Source: Pseudomonadota bacterium (GTDB lineage Bacteria; Pseudomonadota; Alphaproteobacteria; Rhizobiales; Rhizobiaceae). From it: 7,229 nt of DNA. The DNA is taken from the NCBI GenBank assembly GCA_023422735.1, contig JAFAGL010000021.1, forward strand, positions 1 to 7,229, read 5' to 3'. A program made the translations under genes and the position numbers. The notes below the pieces were generated by a model. The model did not search any database. It worked only from the letters and a program-made list of their open reading frames with translations, and was not told the DNA's origin. Positions within the stretch are counted from its first letter, which is position 1. Each line of letters starts with the position of its first letter. Positions 1 to 6,871 of this stretch are shown piece after piece.

Positions 1-296
1 TTGGGAATAGGCTTCAACTCGCGTGCGAACCGGCCACGCATATCCTCCCGGATCGCTTCCATCTGATCATCGTTGAAATCCACGGCATGAAGGTCCCGCA
101 GAACTTCGCGGATGGTTTTCATGCTGCGACCGAGAAATTGGTCGTAGGCCAACTCGGCGGGAACACGACCGCCGGCACGTGCGATATGATCCACGAGCAC
201 GGCAATGGAAATCGGCTCGCTATCAACAAGAACACCGTCGCAATCGAAGATCACGAGGTCTGGAGCCCCAGAAACGGCGCTGACGTTATTTCCCAC
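1..296 (-). CDS. HAD-superfamily hydrolase, N-terminal part (cut by left window edge)
   Basis: Partial gene; 98 codons are visible before the window ends. The translation begins MGNNVSAVSGAPDLVIFDCD and continues GVLVDSEP, which is HAD motif I (DxDGxLxDSE). D18 is the predicted nucleophile and D20 the general acid/base. A helical cap region follows (residues about 28-95), as in the phosphoglycolate phosphatase/beta-phosphoglucomutase subfamily. The start chosen is a GTG at 296-294, the only in-frame start that leaves the first beta strand (LVIFD) intact with a short leader. It lies inside the end of mtlK, an 11-bp overlap, with a weak GGAAAG 11 nt upstream, so translation is probably coupled to mtlK. 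Family membership is clear. The substrate is not: a sugar-phosphate phosphatase linked to polyol breakdown is a reasonable inference, and motifs II-IV lie outside the window. Confidence 0.85.
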   Translation of the reverse strand, partial: MGNNVSAVSGAPDLVIFDCDGVLVDSEPISIAVLVDHIARAGGRVPAELAYDQFLGRSMKTIREVLRDLHAVDFNDDQMEAIREDMRGRFARELKPIP

Positions 297-1764
297 TTGC
301 GAGATAGCTTTCCACCGTGGCGCGGGTGCCGTTCTCCCAAAGCGATTTGAGGCTGTCAGCAAAGGCCGCTGCGAAAACATCCGAATCCGCCACGTCGCCA
401 TAAATGTCGCGCATAGCCAGCCACGCTGATGGGTCGGTTTTCGCCTTTCTGGCGGTTTCCCGCATCCGGTCCCAGGCCGGATCATTCGGTTCCGTAATGG
501 CGCCGGAATCTGTTGCTCCTTCGCAATACCGGCACCAGAGCGCGGATTCCAGCGCGAGCCCGTTTATAGATTGCCCCGCTTTCAGCCGATCCGCGATGGT
601 CGGCACGATGAATTTCGGCTGGCGATTGGAACCATCGAGGCACAAACGACGGATTGTATCGCCAATTTTCGGGTTGGAAAAACGACGTACGATAAGTTCG
701 TAATACTCATTCAGCACGACGCCCGGAACCGGCGGCACTGTCGGGATGATTTCTTCTCGCTCGATCTTGTCGAGAAAGCGGGCAACCAGCGGCTCGCGCA
801 TGGCCTCGTCTACGAAGTGAATATCCAGCAGGCCTGCGGGATAGGCGATGACAGCATGGCCACCATTCAGGATACGGATCTTCATCAGCTCAAACGGCGC
901 GACATCCGGTACAAACTGAACGCCAACGATTTCCAGAGCCGGCCGCCCAGCCGTGAACTTGTCCTCAAGAACCCACTGCTTGAACGGTTCGCAGAAAACC
1001 GGCCAACTGTCCTCGACACCGAATTCCTCGCGCAGAAGATTGCGTTCACGGTCTGATGTCGCCGGCGTGATGCGATCCACCATGCTGTTGGGGAACGCAA
1101 CCTCCTCCCGTATCCAACTTGCGAAATCCGCATCGAACAGATCTGCCAAGCCAGCAACGGCATCGCGTGTCACGCGTCCATTGTGGGGAATATTGTCGCA
1201 GGACATGACGGTAAAGGGCACCAGACCCGCATTACGCCGCGCCTTCAAGCCCGCGAGGATCAAGCCGAAGACGGTTTTCGGTAATTCGGGAGACGCCGCG
1301 TCGGCTGCGATTGCGGGGTGCTGTGGATTGAACTTTCCCGAAGCTGGATCGATAAAATAGCCACCTTCGGTAATGGTCAGGGACACGATACGGATGGCCG
1401 GATCCGTTAGCCTGGCGATGATTTCTTCACTCGCACCTGGCGGTATGAAGTCGATCATCGCACCGGTGACGCGCGCTTCCATATGGCCTTCGTCTTGCTC
1501 CACAACAGTGGTCAGCCAATCCTGCGCGCCCAATTTGTCGTGCATCGCCTGTTCGGACGGCAAAACGCCCGCGCCGATAATGGCCCAGTCATGGTCGGCA
1601 CCCGTCGCAAACAGATCATCAAGATAGACTGCCTGATGCGCGCGGTGAAAATTCCCGACACCGAAATGCAGGATGCCTGCTTTCAAAGTCGAACGATCGT
1701 AACGAGGGGCAGGGACATTCGCTGGTAGTTCCGCCAGCATTGTCTCAGAAAGTTTCACGGCCAT
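286..1764 (-). CDS. mtlK: Mannitol 2-dehydrogenase (polyol-specific long-chain dehydrogenase)
   Basis: Cytoplasmic enzyme of 492 residues that oxidises D-mannitol to D-fructose with NAD; relatives also take D-arabitol to D-xylulose and some accept sorbitol. The length matches the roughly 490-residue family. The N-terminal Rossmann fold carries GVGNFHRAH at residues 35-43. The family signature FPNSMVDRITP is at 224-234. The catalytic set recalled for the Pseudomonas fluorescens enzyme falls at the same numbers: N191 (in SCDNIPHNG), K295, N300 and H303 (in KIRILNGGH). The ATG at 1764 is 1 nt after the smoS stop, with GGATGAG just upstream, so the genes are probably translationally coupled. The 3' end overlaps the HAD gene. 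The residue aligning with P. fluorescens Glu68, a coenzyme-specificity position, appears to be Ser70, so cofactor preference is less certain than the reaction. Confidence 0.95.
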   Translation of the reverse strand: MAVKLSETMLAELPANVPAPRYDRSTLKAGILHFGVGNFHRAHQAVYLDDLFATGADHDWAIIGAGVLPSEQAMHDKLGAQDWLTTVVEQDEGHMEARVTGAMIDFIPPGASEEIIARLTDPAIRIVSLTITEGGYFIDPASGKFNPQHPAIAADAASPELPKTVFGLILAGLKARRNAGLVPFTVMSCDNIPHNGRVTRDAVAGLADLFDADFASWIREEVAFPNSMVDRITPATSDRERNLLREEFGVEDSWPVFCEPFKQWVLEDKFTAGRPALEIVGVQFVPDVAPFELMKIRILNGGHAVIAYPAGLLDIHFVDEAMREPLVARFLDKIEREEIIPTVPPVPGVVLNEYYELIVRRFSNPKIGDTIRRLCLDGSNRQPKFIVPTIADRLKAGQSINGLALESALWCRYCEGATDSGAITEPNDPAWDRMRETARKAKTDPSAWLAMRDIYGDVADSDVFAAAFADSLKSLWENGTRATVESYLASGK

Positions 1765-1765
1765 C

Positions 1766-2542
1766 TCAGCTCATCCAGTTCCCGCCGTCCACATTATATG
1801 TTTGTGCGACGACATAATTGCTTTCGGCGCTGGCAAGGAAGATCGCCATTCCGCAAAGGTCTTCGGCTGTCCCCATGCGGCCATAGGGCACTTCGGCACC
1901 GACGATCTTCTTCTTTTCGCCCAGCGGCCGGTTTTCATACTTTGCAAACAAGGAGTCCACATGGTCCCAGTGCTCGCCATCAACGACACCGGGTGCGATC
2001 GCGTTGACATTGATATTGTGTTTGATGAGGTTCAATCCGGCCGATTGCGTCAGGCTGATCACGGCGGCCTTGGTTGAGCAATAAACAGCCACCAGGGCTT
2101 CGCCACGACGTCCAGCCTGGCTCGCCATATTGATGATTTTACCGCCTTTGCCTCGCGCTATCATCGATTTTGCCGCCGCCTGCATGGTGAACAACACGCC
2201 TGAGACATTGACCGCATAAAGCCTGTCATAGCTTTCACGCGTAATCTCGGTAATTGGCGCGGCATCAAACAGTGCCGCGTTGTTGATCAGAATGTCCAGT
2301 CCGCCGGTTTTAGCTTCCACAGAAGCGATCGCTTCATCAATGGATGTCTGGTCAGCAACATCGAGCTGGACGGCATAGGCGTCGGTACCGAGTTCTCTTG
2401 CCGTCGCTTCTGCGCGTGCGAGATCGATGTCTGCAATGGCAACTTTCGCGCCTTCCCGAATATAAGCCTCGGCGAATGCCCTGCCAATGCCACGGGCTGA
2501 ACCGGTAATCAGGGCGGATTTCCCCGCCAACCGTCCACTCAA
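1766..2542 (-). CDS. smoS: Sorbitol dehydrogenase, short-chain dehydrogenase/reductase family
   Basis: Cytoplasmic SDR enzyme of 258 residues, predicted to oxidise D-sorbitol (D-glucitol) to D-fructose with NAD; relatives also act on galactitol and L-iditol. It shows the cofactor motif TGSARGIG (13-20), an acidic D38 after strand 2 that favours NAD over NADP, NNAA (87-90, the variant of NNAG), N112, catalytic S141 in NMASQAG, and Y154/K158 in YCSTK. The ending YNVDGGNWMS and the segment AIAPGVVDGEHWD closely resemble the Rhodobacter sphaeroides SmoS sequence as I recall it. The open frame extends upstream to 2728, but that part runs through smoK. The start chosen is TTG at 2542-2540, giving MSGRLAGKSALITG, the normal SDR N-terminus. 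It overlaps the smoK stop as TTGA and has GGAG 6 nt upstream. Only 1 nt separates it from mtlK. Confidence 0.93.
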   Translation of the reverse strand: MSGRLAGKSALITGSARGIGRAFAEAYIREGAKVAIADIDLARAEATARELGTDAYAVQLDVADQTSIDEAIASVEAKTGGLDILINNAALFDAAPITEITRESYDRLYAVNVSGVLFTMQAAAKSMIARGKGGKIINMASQAGRRGEALVAVYCSTKAAVISLTQSAGLNLIKHNINVNAIAPGVVDGEHWDHVDSLFAKYENRPLGEKKKIVGAEVPYGRMGTAEDLCGMAIFLASAESNYVVAQTYNVDGGNWMS

Positions 2543-3537
2543 AGTGCTGCTCCGTCCTTGCTGAAGCGTTGAAGTTTTTCGGCGATTGGGGTCAGGTAAA
2601 TCGTATCGCCGGGGTTCAGTCCGGCTTCGCCGTCGGCGCGAACCGTAATCTGTTCCATATTGTCCGCGTTCACATGCAGAAAAGTATCTGACCCGAGATG
2701 CTCTGCAACACCAACGGTCCCTTTCCACGCGCCCTCGGTGCGCGAAATCGTCAGATGTTCTGGACGAATACCGATCGTCTCAGCGCCATGCTTTGCCGCA
2801 GGTTCGCCCTTCAGAAGATTCATGCGCGGCGAGCCAATGAAGCCTGCCACAAAAAGATTTCGTGGGCTTCGATACAATTCAAGCGGCGACCCGACCTGCT
2901 CGATGTTGCCGCCATTCAGCACCACAATCTTGTCAGCCATGGTCATGGCCTCGACCTGATCATGGGTAACGTAAATCATGGTGGTCTTCAGTTGCTGGTG
3001 CAGTTCGCTGATTTCCAGGCGCATTGTTCCGCGCAGGGCAGCATCGAGATTGGACAAGGGCTCATCGAACAGAAAGGCTGAGGGTTGTCGAACGATCGCG
3101 CGGCCGATCGCGACACGTTGCCTTTGGCCGCCTGAAAGCTGACCGGGACGGCGATCCAGATAATTGGTAAGGTTCAAGATGCGTGCGGCATCCTTGACTT
3201 TTGTTTCGATCACCGAGGTGCTTTCGCCAGCCATTTTCAGCGGAAAAGCAATATTGTTGTAAACGGTCATATGCGGATAAAGCGCGTAGGACTGAAACAC
3301 CATGGCAAGGCCGCGCTTGGCTGGGGCTTCGTTTGTCACATCGCGTCCGTCAATCCGGATCGTTCCGCCACTCACATCTTCAAGTCCCGCGATCAAGCGC
3401 AGCAAAGTCGACTTGCCGCAGCCTGATGGGCCGACGAACACGACGAACTCGCCATCTTCGATTTCGAGATTGATGTCCGGAATGATGCTCGTGACCCCGA
3501 AGGACTTAGAGACGTGCTCGAGATTGATTTTGCCCAT
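2539..3537 (-). CDS. smoK: Polyol ABC transporter, ATP-binding subunit
   Basis: ATPase of 332 residues that drives the SmoFG importer from the cytoplasmic face; it belongs to the MalK/UgpC class of carbohydrate-uptake (CUT1) ATPases. Visible motifs: Walker A GPSGCGKST (36-44), Q-loop Q82 (MVFQSYALYPH), signature LSGGQRQRVAIGRA (134-147), Walker B FLFDEP (155-160), D-loop SNLD (162-165) and H-loop H192 (YVTHDQVEAM). After about residue 235 comes the MalK-type regulatory (TOBE/OB-fold) domain, with GFIGSPRMN (232-240) and IGIRPEH (255-261), both typical of this class. The start chosen is ATG at 3537, preceded by AGGA 6 nt away. A start 17 codons earlier (3588) lacks a good ribosome-binding site and adds residues not seen in the family. 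A 57-nt gap separates it from smoG, and its stop overlaps the smoS start. Confidence 0.94.
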   Translation of the reverse strand: MGKINLEHVSKSFGVTSIIPDINLEIEDGEFVVFVGPSGCGKSTLLRLIAGLEDVSGGTIRIDGRDVTNEAPAKRGLAMVFQSYALYPHMTVYNNIAFPLKMAGESTSVIETKVKDAARILNLTNYLDRRPGQLSGGQRQRVAIGRAIVRQPSAFLFDEPLSNLDAALRGTMRLEISELHQQLKTTMIYVTHDQVEAMTMADKIVVLNGGNIEQVGSPLELYRSPRNLFVAGFIGSPRMNLLKGEPAAKHGAETIGIRPEHLTISRTEGAWKGTVGVAEHLGSDTFLHVNADNMEQITVRADGEAGLNPGDTIYLTPIAEKLQRFSKDGAAL

Positions 3538-3594
3538 TTTATTTCCTCTCGAAATCGCTCGGGCACCGACCGAAGCGGCGTTCCGCACTTCTTG

Positions 3595-4419
3595 TTATTT
3601 AACCGCGCCGAATGTCAGGCCGCGCACAAGTTGGCGCTGGGAAAACCAGCCCATAATGAGAATTGGTGCGATGGCCATCGTGGAGGCGGCTGAAAGCTTT
3701 GCCCAGAACAATCCTTGCGGACTGGAAAAGGAAGCGATGAATGCCGTTAGTGGGGCGGCGTTGGTGGTGGTCAGGCGGATGGTCCAGAAGGACTCGTTCC
3801 ATGCCAGAATGATATTGAGAAGCAGGGTAGAAGCGATGCCCGGTACGGCCATGGGTGTTAGGACATATACGATTTCATTCCACAGAGACGCGCCATCCAT
3901 ACGCGCAGCTTCCAGAATTTCCCCCGGTATTTCGCGGAAATACGTGTAAAGCATCCACACTACGATCGGGAGGTTGATCAGTGTCAGCATGATCGTCAGC
4001 CCGATACGGCTGTCCAGCAGATTGAAATCTCGGAACAAAAGATAGATCGGAACAAGAACAGCGACCGCAGGCATCATCTTGGTGGACAACATCCACATCA
4101 AGATATCCTTGGTGCGGCGGGTTGGCGAAAAAGCCATTGACCAAGCCGCCGGGATACCGACGAGCAGCGCGAGAATTGTTGATCCCACCGAGATGATGAC
4201 CGAGTTGGTGAACGGTAACCAGTAGTCGCGCTGCGTTTGAACGTCGATATAGCTTTTAAGCGTGCCGGACGGGATCAGATTGATGCCAGCAATTGCCTCA
4301 GGTTCGGTCTTGAAGCTGGTGATGACAGTGTAGAGGATCGGGAAAAACAGCAACAGCGCTATGACCCAGGCAACAACAGTCCAGGCAATCTTCTGGCTGG
4401 TAGGGACGGCACGTGACAT
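3595..4419 (-). CDS. smoG: Polyol ABC transporter, inner-membrane permease subunit 2
   Basis: Permease of 274 residues, MalG-like, which pairs with SmoF to form the channel. Six membrane segments can be read at roughly residues 11-33, 72-96, 106-128, 138-160, 192-210 and 243-260. The cytoplasmic EAA loop that docks on the ATPase is EAARMDGASLWNEIVYVLTP (170-189), with the conserved E, AA, DG and terminal P in place. The C-terminus RQLVRGLTFGAVK is typical of the second permease in CUT1 systems. The ATG at 4419 has GAGGAG 6 nt upstream and lies 11 nt after the smoF stop, which supports co-transcription. The substrate is inferred from the adjoining dehydrogenases; membrane subunits alone do not reveal it. 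Confidence 0.93.
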   Translation of the reverse strand: MSRAVPTSQKIAWTVVAWVIALLLFFPILYTVITSFKTEPEAIAGINLIPSGTLKSYIDVQTQRDYWLPFTNSVIISVGSTILALLVGIPAAWSMAFSPTRRTKDILMWMLSTKMMPAVAVLVPIYLLFRDFNLLDSRIGLTIMLTLINLPIVVWMLYTYFREIPGEILEAARMDGASLWNEIVYVLTPMAVPGIASTLLLNIILAWNESFWTIRLTTTNAAPLTAFIASFSSPQGLFWAKLSAASTMAIAPILIMGWFSQRQLVRGLTFGAVK

Positions 4420-4430
4420 GGTCGTTCTCC

Positions 4431-5303
4431 TCAGCGATCCAGATTCTTGCCAACCGCGCGCATGATGAAGAGCGCAACGATATTGGCCAATACGATGGCG
4501 ATGACGCCACCTGCTGATGCCCCGCCCACATCGTAACCGAGTAGGGCTGTCCGGTAGATCAGGAAGGGCAGATTGGTGGATGCATAGCCCGGCCCGCCAT
4601 TGGTGGTGACCAGGATCTCTGCGTAAACACCCAGCAGGAAAATAGTCTGGATCAGGATCACAACGGTGATTGCACGCGCCATGTGAGGCAGCGTCAGATA
4701 CCAGAAGCGCGCCACCAATCCCGCGCCGTCCATCTCAGCAGCTTCCTTTTGTTCACCATCCAGGGATTGCAGCGACGTCAAAAGAATAAGCGTTGCGAAA
4801 GGCAGCCACTGCCATGCCACGATGATGATGATCGACAAAAGCGGATATTGCGCGAACCAGTCGACCGGGCGCATGCCAACAGCCTTGAACAGATCAGCGA
4901 GAACTCCATAGCCTGGATGCATGATCATGTTCTTCCAGATCAATGCTGCCACCGGGGGCATCACGAAAAACGGCGAGATCACCAAAATGCGCACGAATCC
5001 CTGACCGAACATTGGCTGGTCAAGCAGAAGGGCAAGCGCGATGCCGCCGAAAATGGTGATGCAGAGAACTCCGCCAACGATGAGAAGCGTGTTCCAGATC
5101 GACTGGAAAAAGGCCGGATCGGTGTAGAAGAACTGATAGTTGAACAGTCCTGCCCAAGAAATATTGGCCGGGTTGAGAAGATTATAATTTTGAAACGAAA
5201 ACCAGAGGGTCATCGCCAAGGGGACGGTCATCCACACCAACAGCAGAAGCACCGACGGTGCCATCATGAACCGGGCGAGGGTGCGGGTTTGCCTTGTAGC
5301 CAT
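4431..5303 (-). CDS. smoF: Polyol ABC transporter, inner-membrane permease subunit 1
   Basis: Permease of 290 residues, MalF/UgpA-like. Hydrophobic segments lie near residues 12-36, 68-94, 103-124, 153-178, 210-232 and 262-283. The EAA loop is EAAEMDGAGLVARFWYLTLP (187-206), the expected contact with SmoK. The segment LVTTNGGPGYASTNLPFLIY (231-250) is characteristic of the first permease in CUT1 sugar and polyol importers. The start chosen is ATG at 5303 (MATRQTRTLARFMMAPSV), with GGGGA 6 nt upstream. The frame is open to 5423, but that 40-codon extension would run through the stem-loop cluster between smoE and smoF and has no membrane or domain content. The 132-nt spacer from smoE is the largest inside the operon and suggests permease expression is set apart from that of the binding protein. 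Confidence 0.93.
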   Translation of the reverse strand: MATRQTRTLARFMMAPSVLLLLVWMTVPLAMTLWFSFQNYNLLNPANISWAGLFNYQFFYTDPAFFQSIWNTLLIVGGVLCITIFGGIALALLLDQPMFGQGFVRILVISPFFVMPPVAALIWKNMIMHPGYGVLADLFKAVGMRPVDWFAQYPLLSIIIIVAWQWLPFATLILLTSLQSLDGEQKEAAEMDGAGLVARFWYLTLPHMARAITVVILIQTIFLLGVYAEILVTTNGGPGYASTNLPFLIYRTALLGYDVGGASAGGVIAIVLANIVALFIMRAVGKNLDR

Positions 5304-5316
5304 GACGTTTCCCCAT

Positions 5317-5341
5317 CCGTGCTTGTTGGAAATATGCACGG
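5317..5341 (-). repeat. Inverted repeat next to the smoF ribosome-binding site
   Basis: Perfect 6-bp arms CCGTGC (5317-5322) and GCACGG (5336-5341) around a 13-nt loop. In the mRNA the hairpin ends two bases before the smoF Shine-Dalgarno GGGGA (5310-5314). It could limit or set smoF translation, or block exonucleases. Short arms make chance occurrence possible. Confidence 0.45.
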
Positions 5342-5350
5342 TTTCTCTGA

Positions 5351-5389
5351 AAGATAGGAAAACTTGGCCCAAGACAAGCTTGGGCCAAG
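5351..5389 (-). terminator. Candidate leaky terminator / stability hairpin between smoE and smoF
   Basis: A perfect 11-bp inverted repeat, CTTGGCCCAAG (5379-5389 read on the minus strand) and its complement at 5363-5373, with a 5-nt loop. On the transcript it is followed directly by UUUUCCUAUCUU (5362-5351). The stem is strong, but the U-run is only four before it is broken, so partial rather than full termination is expected. It lies between the binding-protein gene and the permease genes, where such hairpins commonly give more binding protein than membrane subunits by stopping some transcripts or shielding the smoE 3' end. The function is inferred; the structure is directly visible. Confidence 0.7.
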
Positions 5390-5394
5390 ACGTC

Positions 5395-5413
5395 TCCGGG
5401 ATATCAACCCCGG
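5395..5413 (-). repeat. Small inverted repeat downstream of smoE
   Basis: Perfect 6-bp arms TCCGGG (5395-5400) and CCCGGA (5408-5413) with a 7-nt loop, 22 nt after the smoE stop and just before the larger 11-bp hairpin. It probably forms a second stem at the 3' end of the smoE mRNA segment. There is no U-run of its own. Confidence 0.5.
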
Positions 5414-5435
5414 AAACCGGCATCTTGGGAGATGC

Positions 5436-6752
5436 TTACTTGATGTAACCGCCGCGTGTCATCTCACGCACGCTGATCTGCTGAGCCTGCGCCAAAGCGT
5501 CGTCAACGCTGCTTTGACCGGCGAGCGCTGCCGAAAACAGCTGGCCGACAGAAGTGCCGAGGCTCTGAAACTCAGGGATCGAGACCCATTGTCCGCCAAT
5601 ATAAGGCACCGGCTTCACAGTCGGCTTGGTAATGTTGGCAGCCTCGATCGCCTTGAAGGTTGGTTCGGCGAATGGCGTCTTCTTATATTCTTCGTTCTCG
5701 TAAAGCGAAGTGCGCGTTCCCGGAGGAACGTTAGCCCAGCCTTCCTTCTCAGCAATGAGCTCGGTGTAGGCCTTGCTTGTGGCCCAGCCAATGAACTTTT
5801 GCGCCGCGTCGGCTTTGGTAGAGCCGGCTGGAATGGCAAGATTCCATGACCAAAGCCAGTTTCCATGATTGTCGACACCTTCCTTCGACGGGAAGATCGC
5901 GTAACCGACCTTGTCGGCAACCGTCGAATTGTCCGGATCGGCCACAAAGGAAGCGGCAACCGTCGCATCCATCCACATGCCGCACTGTCCCTGCTGGAAC
6001 AATGTCAGGTTTTCGTTGAATCCGTTCGACGATGCGCCAGACGGGCCGGCATCCTTCATCAGGTCAACATAGAACTGAAGCGCGTCTTTCCATTCCGGTT
6101 GGTCGAATTGCGGTTGCCAGTTTTCGTCGAACCAGCGTCCACCAAACGAATTGTTGAGCGCGGTGAGAAACGCCATGTTCTCACCCCAGCCAGCTTTGCC
6201 GCGAAGGCAGATGCCGCTGACGTTGTTGTCGCGATCGGTTATTTTGCGCGCTGTGTCGGCGATGAATTCCCAAGTCGGGTTTTCCGGCATCTCGACGCCG
6301 GCCTTCTCGAAGAGGTCCGTGCGATACATGATCATCGCGGACTCGCCGTAGAACGGCGCTGCGTAAAGCTTCCCATCTGTTTCGAGACCACTGCGGATCG
6401 AAGGCAGCAGGTCGTCGGCATCATAATCATCGCCGAGATTATCGAGGGGCAGGAGCCATTCCTGCTTGGACCAGATCGGCACTTCATAGTTGCCGATCGT
6501 CATGACGTCATACTGGCCGCCCTTGGTCGCGATATCGGTCGTGACGCGTTCACGCAGAACGTTTTCTTCGAGCGTTACCCAATTCAGCTTGATGTCCGGG
6601 TTCTTCTCTTCGAACTCGCTGGTCAACCCCTGCATGCGAATCATATCGCCATTGTTAACGGTTGCGATCGTCAGGGTCGTGGACTGCGCATGTGCGAAGC
6701 CGGCCATCGCCACAAGCGAACATGCGCCAAGCATCCAGGATTTCATTTTCAT
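5436..6752 (-). CDS. smoE: Polyol ABC transporter, periplasmic substrate-binding protein
   Basis: Periplasmic binding protein of 438 residues, family 1 of bacterial solute-binding proteins, predicted to capture sorbitol/mannitol for SmoFGK. It begins with a signal peptide: basic start MKMK, hydrophobic stretch to about residue 20, and a signal peptidase I site AHA|QS after residue 22; no lipobox cysteine is placed for a lipoprotein. The mature part starts TTLTIATVNNGD, and GKLYAAPFYGESAMIMYRTD (127-146) with LFEKAG after it is the typical family-1 binding-fold segment. The start chosen is ATG at 6752, with GGAGG 7 nt upstream. The frame extends to 6809, but that adds 19 residues ahead of the signal peptide without a ribosome-binding site. 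It is the first gene of the operon. The ligand is inferred from smoS and mtlK. Confidence 0.93.
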   Translation of the reverse strand: MKMKSWMLGACSLVAMAGFAHAQSTTLTIATVNNGDMIRMQGLTSEFEEKNPDIKLNWVTLEENVLRERVTTDIATKGGQYDVMTIGNYEVPIWSKQEWLLPLDNLGDDYDADDLLPSIRSGLETDGKLYAAPFYGESAMIMYRTDLFEKAGVEMPENPTWEFIADTARKITDRDNNVSGICLRGKAGWGENMAFLTALNNSFGGRWFDENWQPQFDQPEWKDALQFYVDLMKDAGPSGASSNGFNENLTLFQQGQCGMWMDATVAASFVADPDNSTVADKVGYAIFPSKEGVDNHGNWLWSWNLAIPAGSTKADAAQKFIGWATSKAYTELIAEKEGWANVPPGTRTSLYENEEYKKTPFAEPTFKAIEAANITKPTVKPVPYIGGQWVSIPEFQSLGTSVGQLFSAALAGQSSVDDALAQAQQISVREMTRGGYIK

Positions 6753-6775
6753 TGTAAGCCTCCCATTTCGCGCGT

Positions 6776-6804
6776 TGGGCAAATGCCTCAGATATGGGCA
6801 AATG
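6776..6804 (-). promoter_or_regulatory. Two 10-bp direct repeats in the smoE leader (candidate operator)
   Basis: The sequence CATTTGCCCA (minus strand) occurs twice without mismatch, at 6795-6804 and 6776-6785, with a period of 19 bp, close to two helical turns. Each copy contains part of a dyad (GGCA-AA-TGCC in the promoter-distal copy, and a version with one mismatch in the other). The upstream copy overlaps the candidate -10 box and the other falls just after the expected transcription start, the classic place for a repressor. The cognate regulator is unknown. Confidence 0.5.
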
Positions 6805-6828
6805 TCCAAAGCTATCCCTGCAAGTCAA
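6801..6828 (-). promoter_or_regulatory. Candidate sigma-70 type promoter for the smo operon
   Basis: On the minus strand TTGACT (6828-6823) matches the -35 consensus in five of six bases. Sixteen nucleotides later comes GACATT (6806-6801), a weak -10 with three of six matches. The expected start near 6794 would give a leader of about 42 nt before smoE. A strong -35 with a poor -10 fits an activator-dependent promoter, but the assignment rests on pattern only. Confidence 0.4.
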
Positions 6829-6838
6829 CAGGATTCAT

Positions 6839-6853
6839 TGCTGCATTGCAGCA
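6839..6853. promoter_or_regulatory. 15-bp palindrome upstream of the smo promoter
   Basis: Perfect 7-bp arms TGCTGCA (6839-6845) and TGCAGCA (6847-6853) around one central base. It is centred about 52 bp before the predicted start, upstream of the -35 box, where activators commonly bind. It is also flanked by a wider 6-bp inverted pair (ACAGGA at 6828-6833, TCCTGT at 6864-6869). Alternatively it is a hairpin at the 3' end of the LysR mRNA, 18 nt after that stop, although no T-run follows it. Confidence 0.5.
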
Positions 6854-6871
6854 TCAAGAGATTTCCTGTCA

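Noticed and set aside
2543..2728. Extension of smoS upstream to 2728
   Set aside because: These codons run through the smoK C-terminus in another frame and give low-complexity R/S-rich sequence; the SDR fold begins right after the TTG at 2542.
3091..3113. Repeated CGATCGCG in smoK
   Set aside because: It lies inside the conserved ATPase signature region and is explained by codons for RxAIG-type residues; no regulatory meaning is supported.
3538..3594. Possible terminator in the smoG-smoK gap (GCGG/CCGC, 3575-3586 region)
   Set aside because: Only about 4 bp of stem and no T-run follow; this looks like an ordinary spacer ahead of the smoK ribosome-binding site.
3302..3949. Plus-strand open frame (215 codons) opposite smoK/smoG
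   Set aside because: It spans the junction of two well-supported genes on the other strand and has no family resemblance.
4683..5357. Plus-strand open frame (224 codons) antisense to smoF
   Set aside because: Its very high Q, H, R and E content is the reverse complement of hydrophobic membrane codons; no domain is recognisable.
5304..5423. Extension of smoF upstream to 5423
   Set aside because: It would translate the stem-loop region, has no ribosome-binding site, and the ATG at 5303 has a good one.
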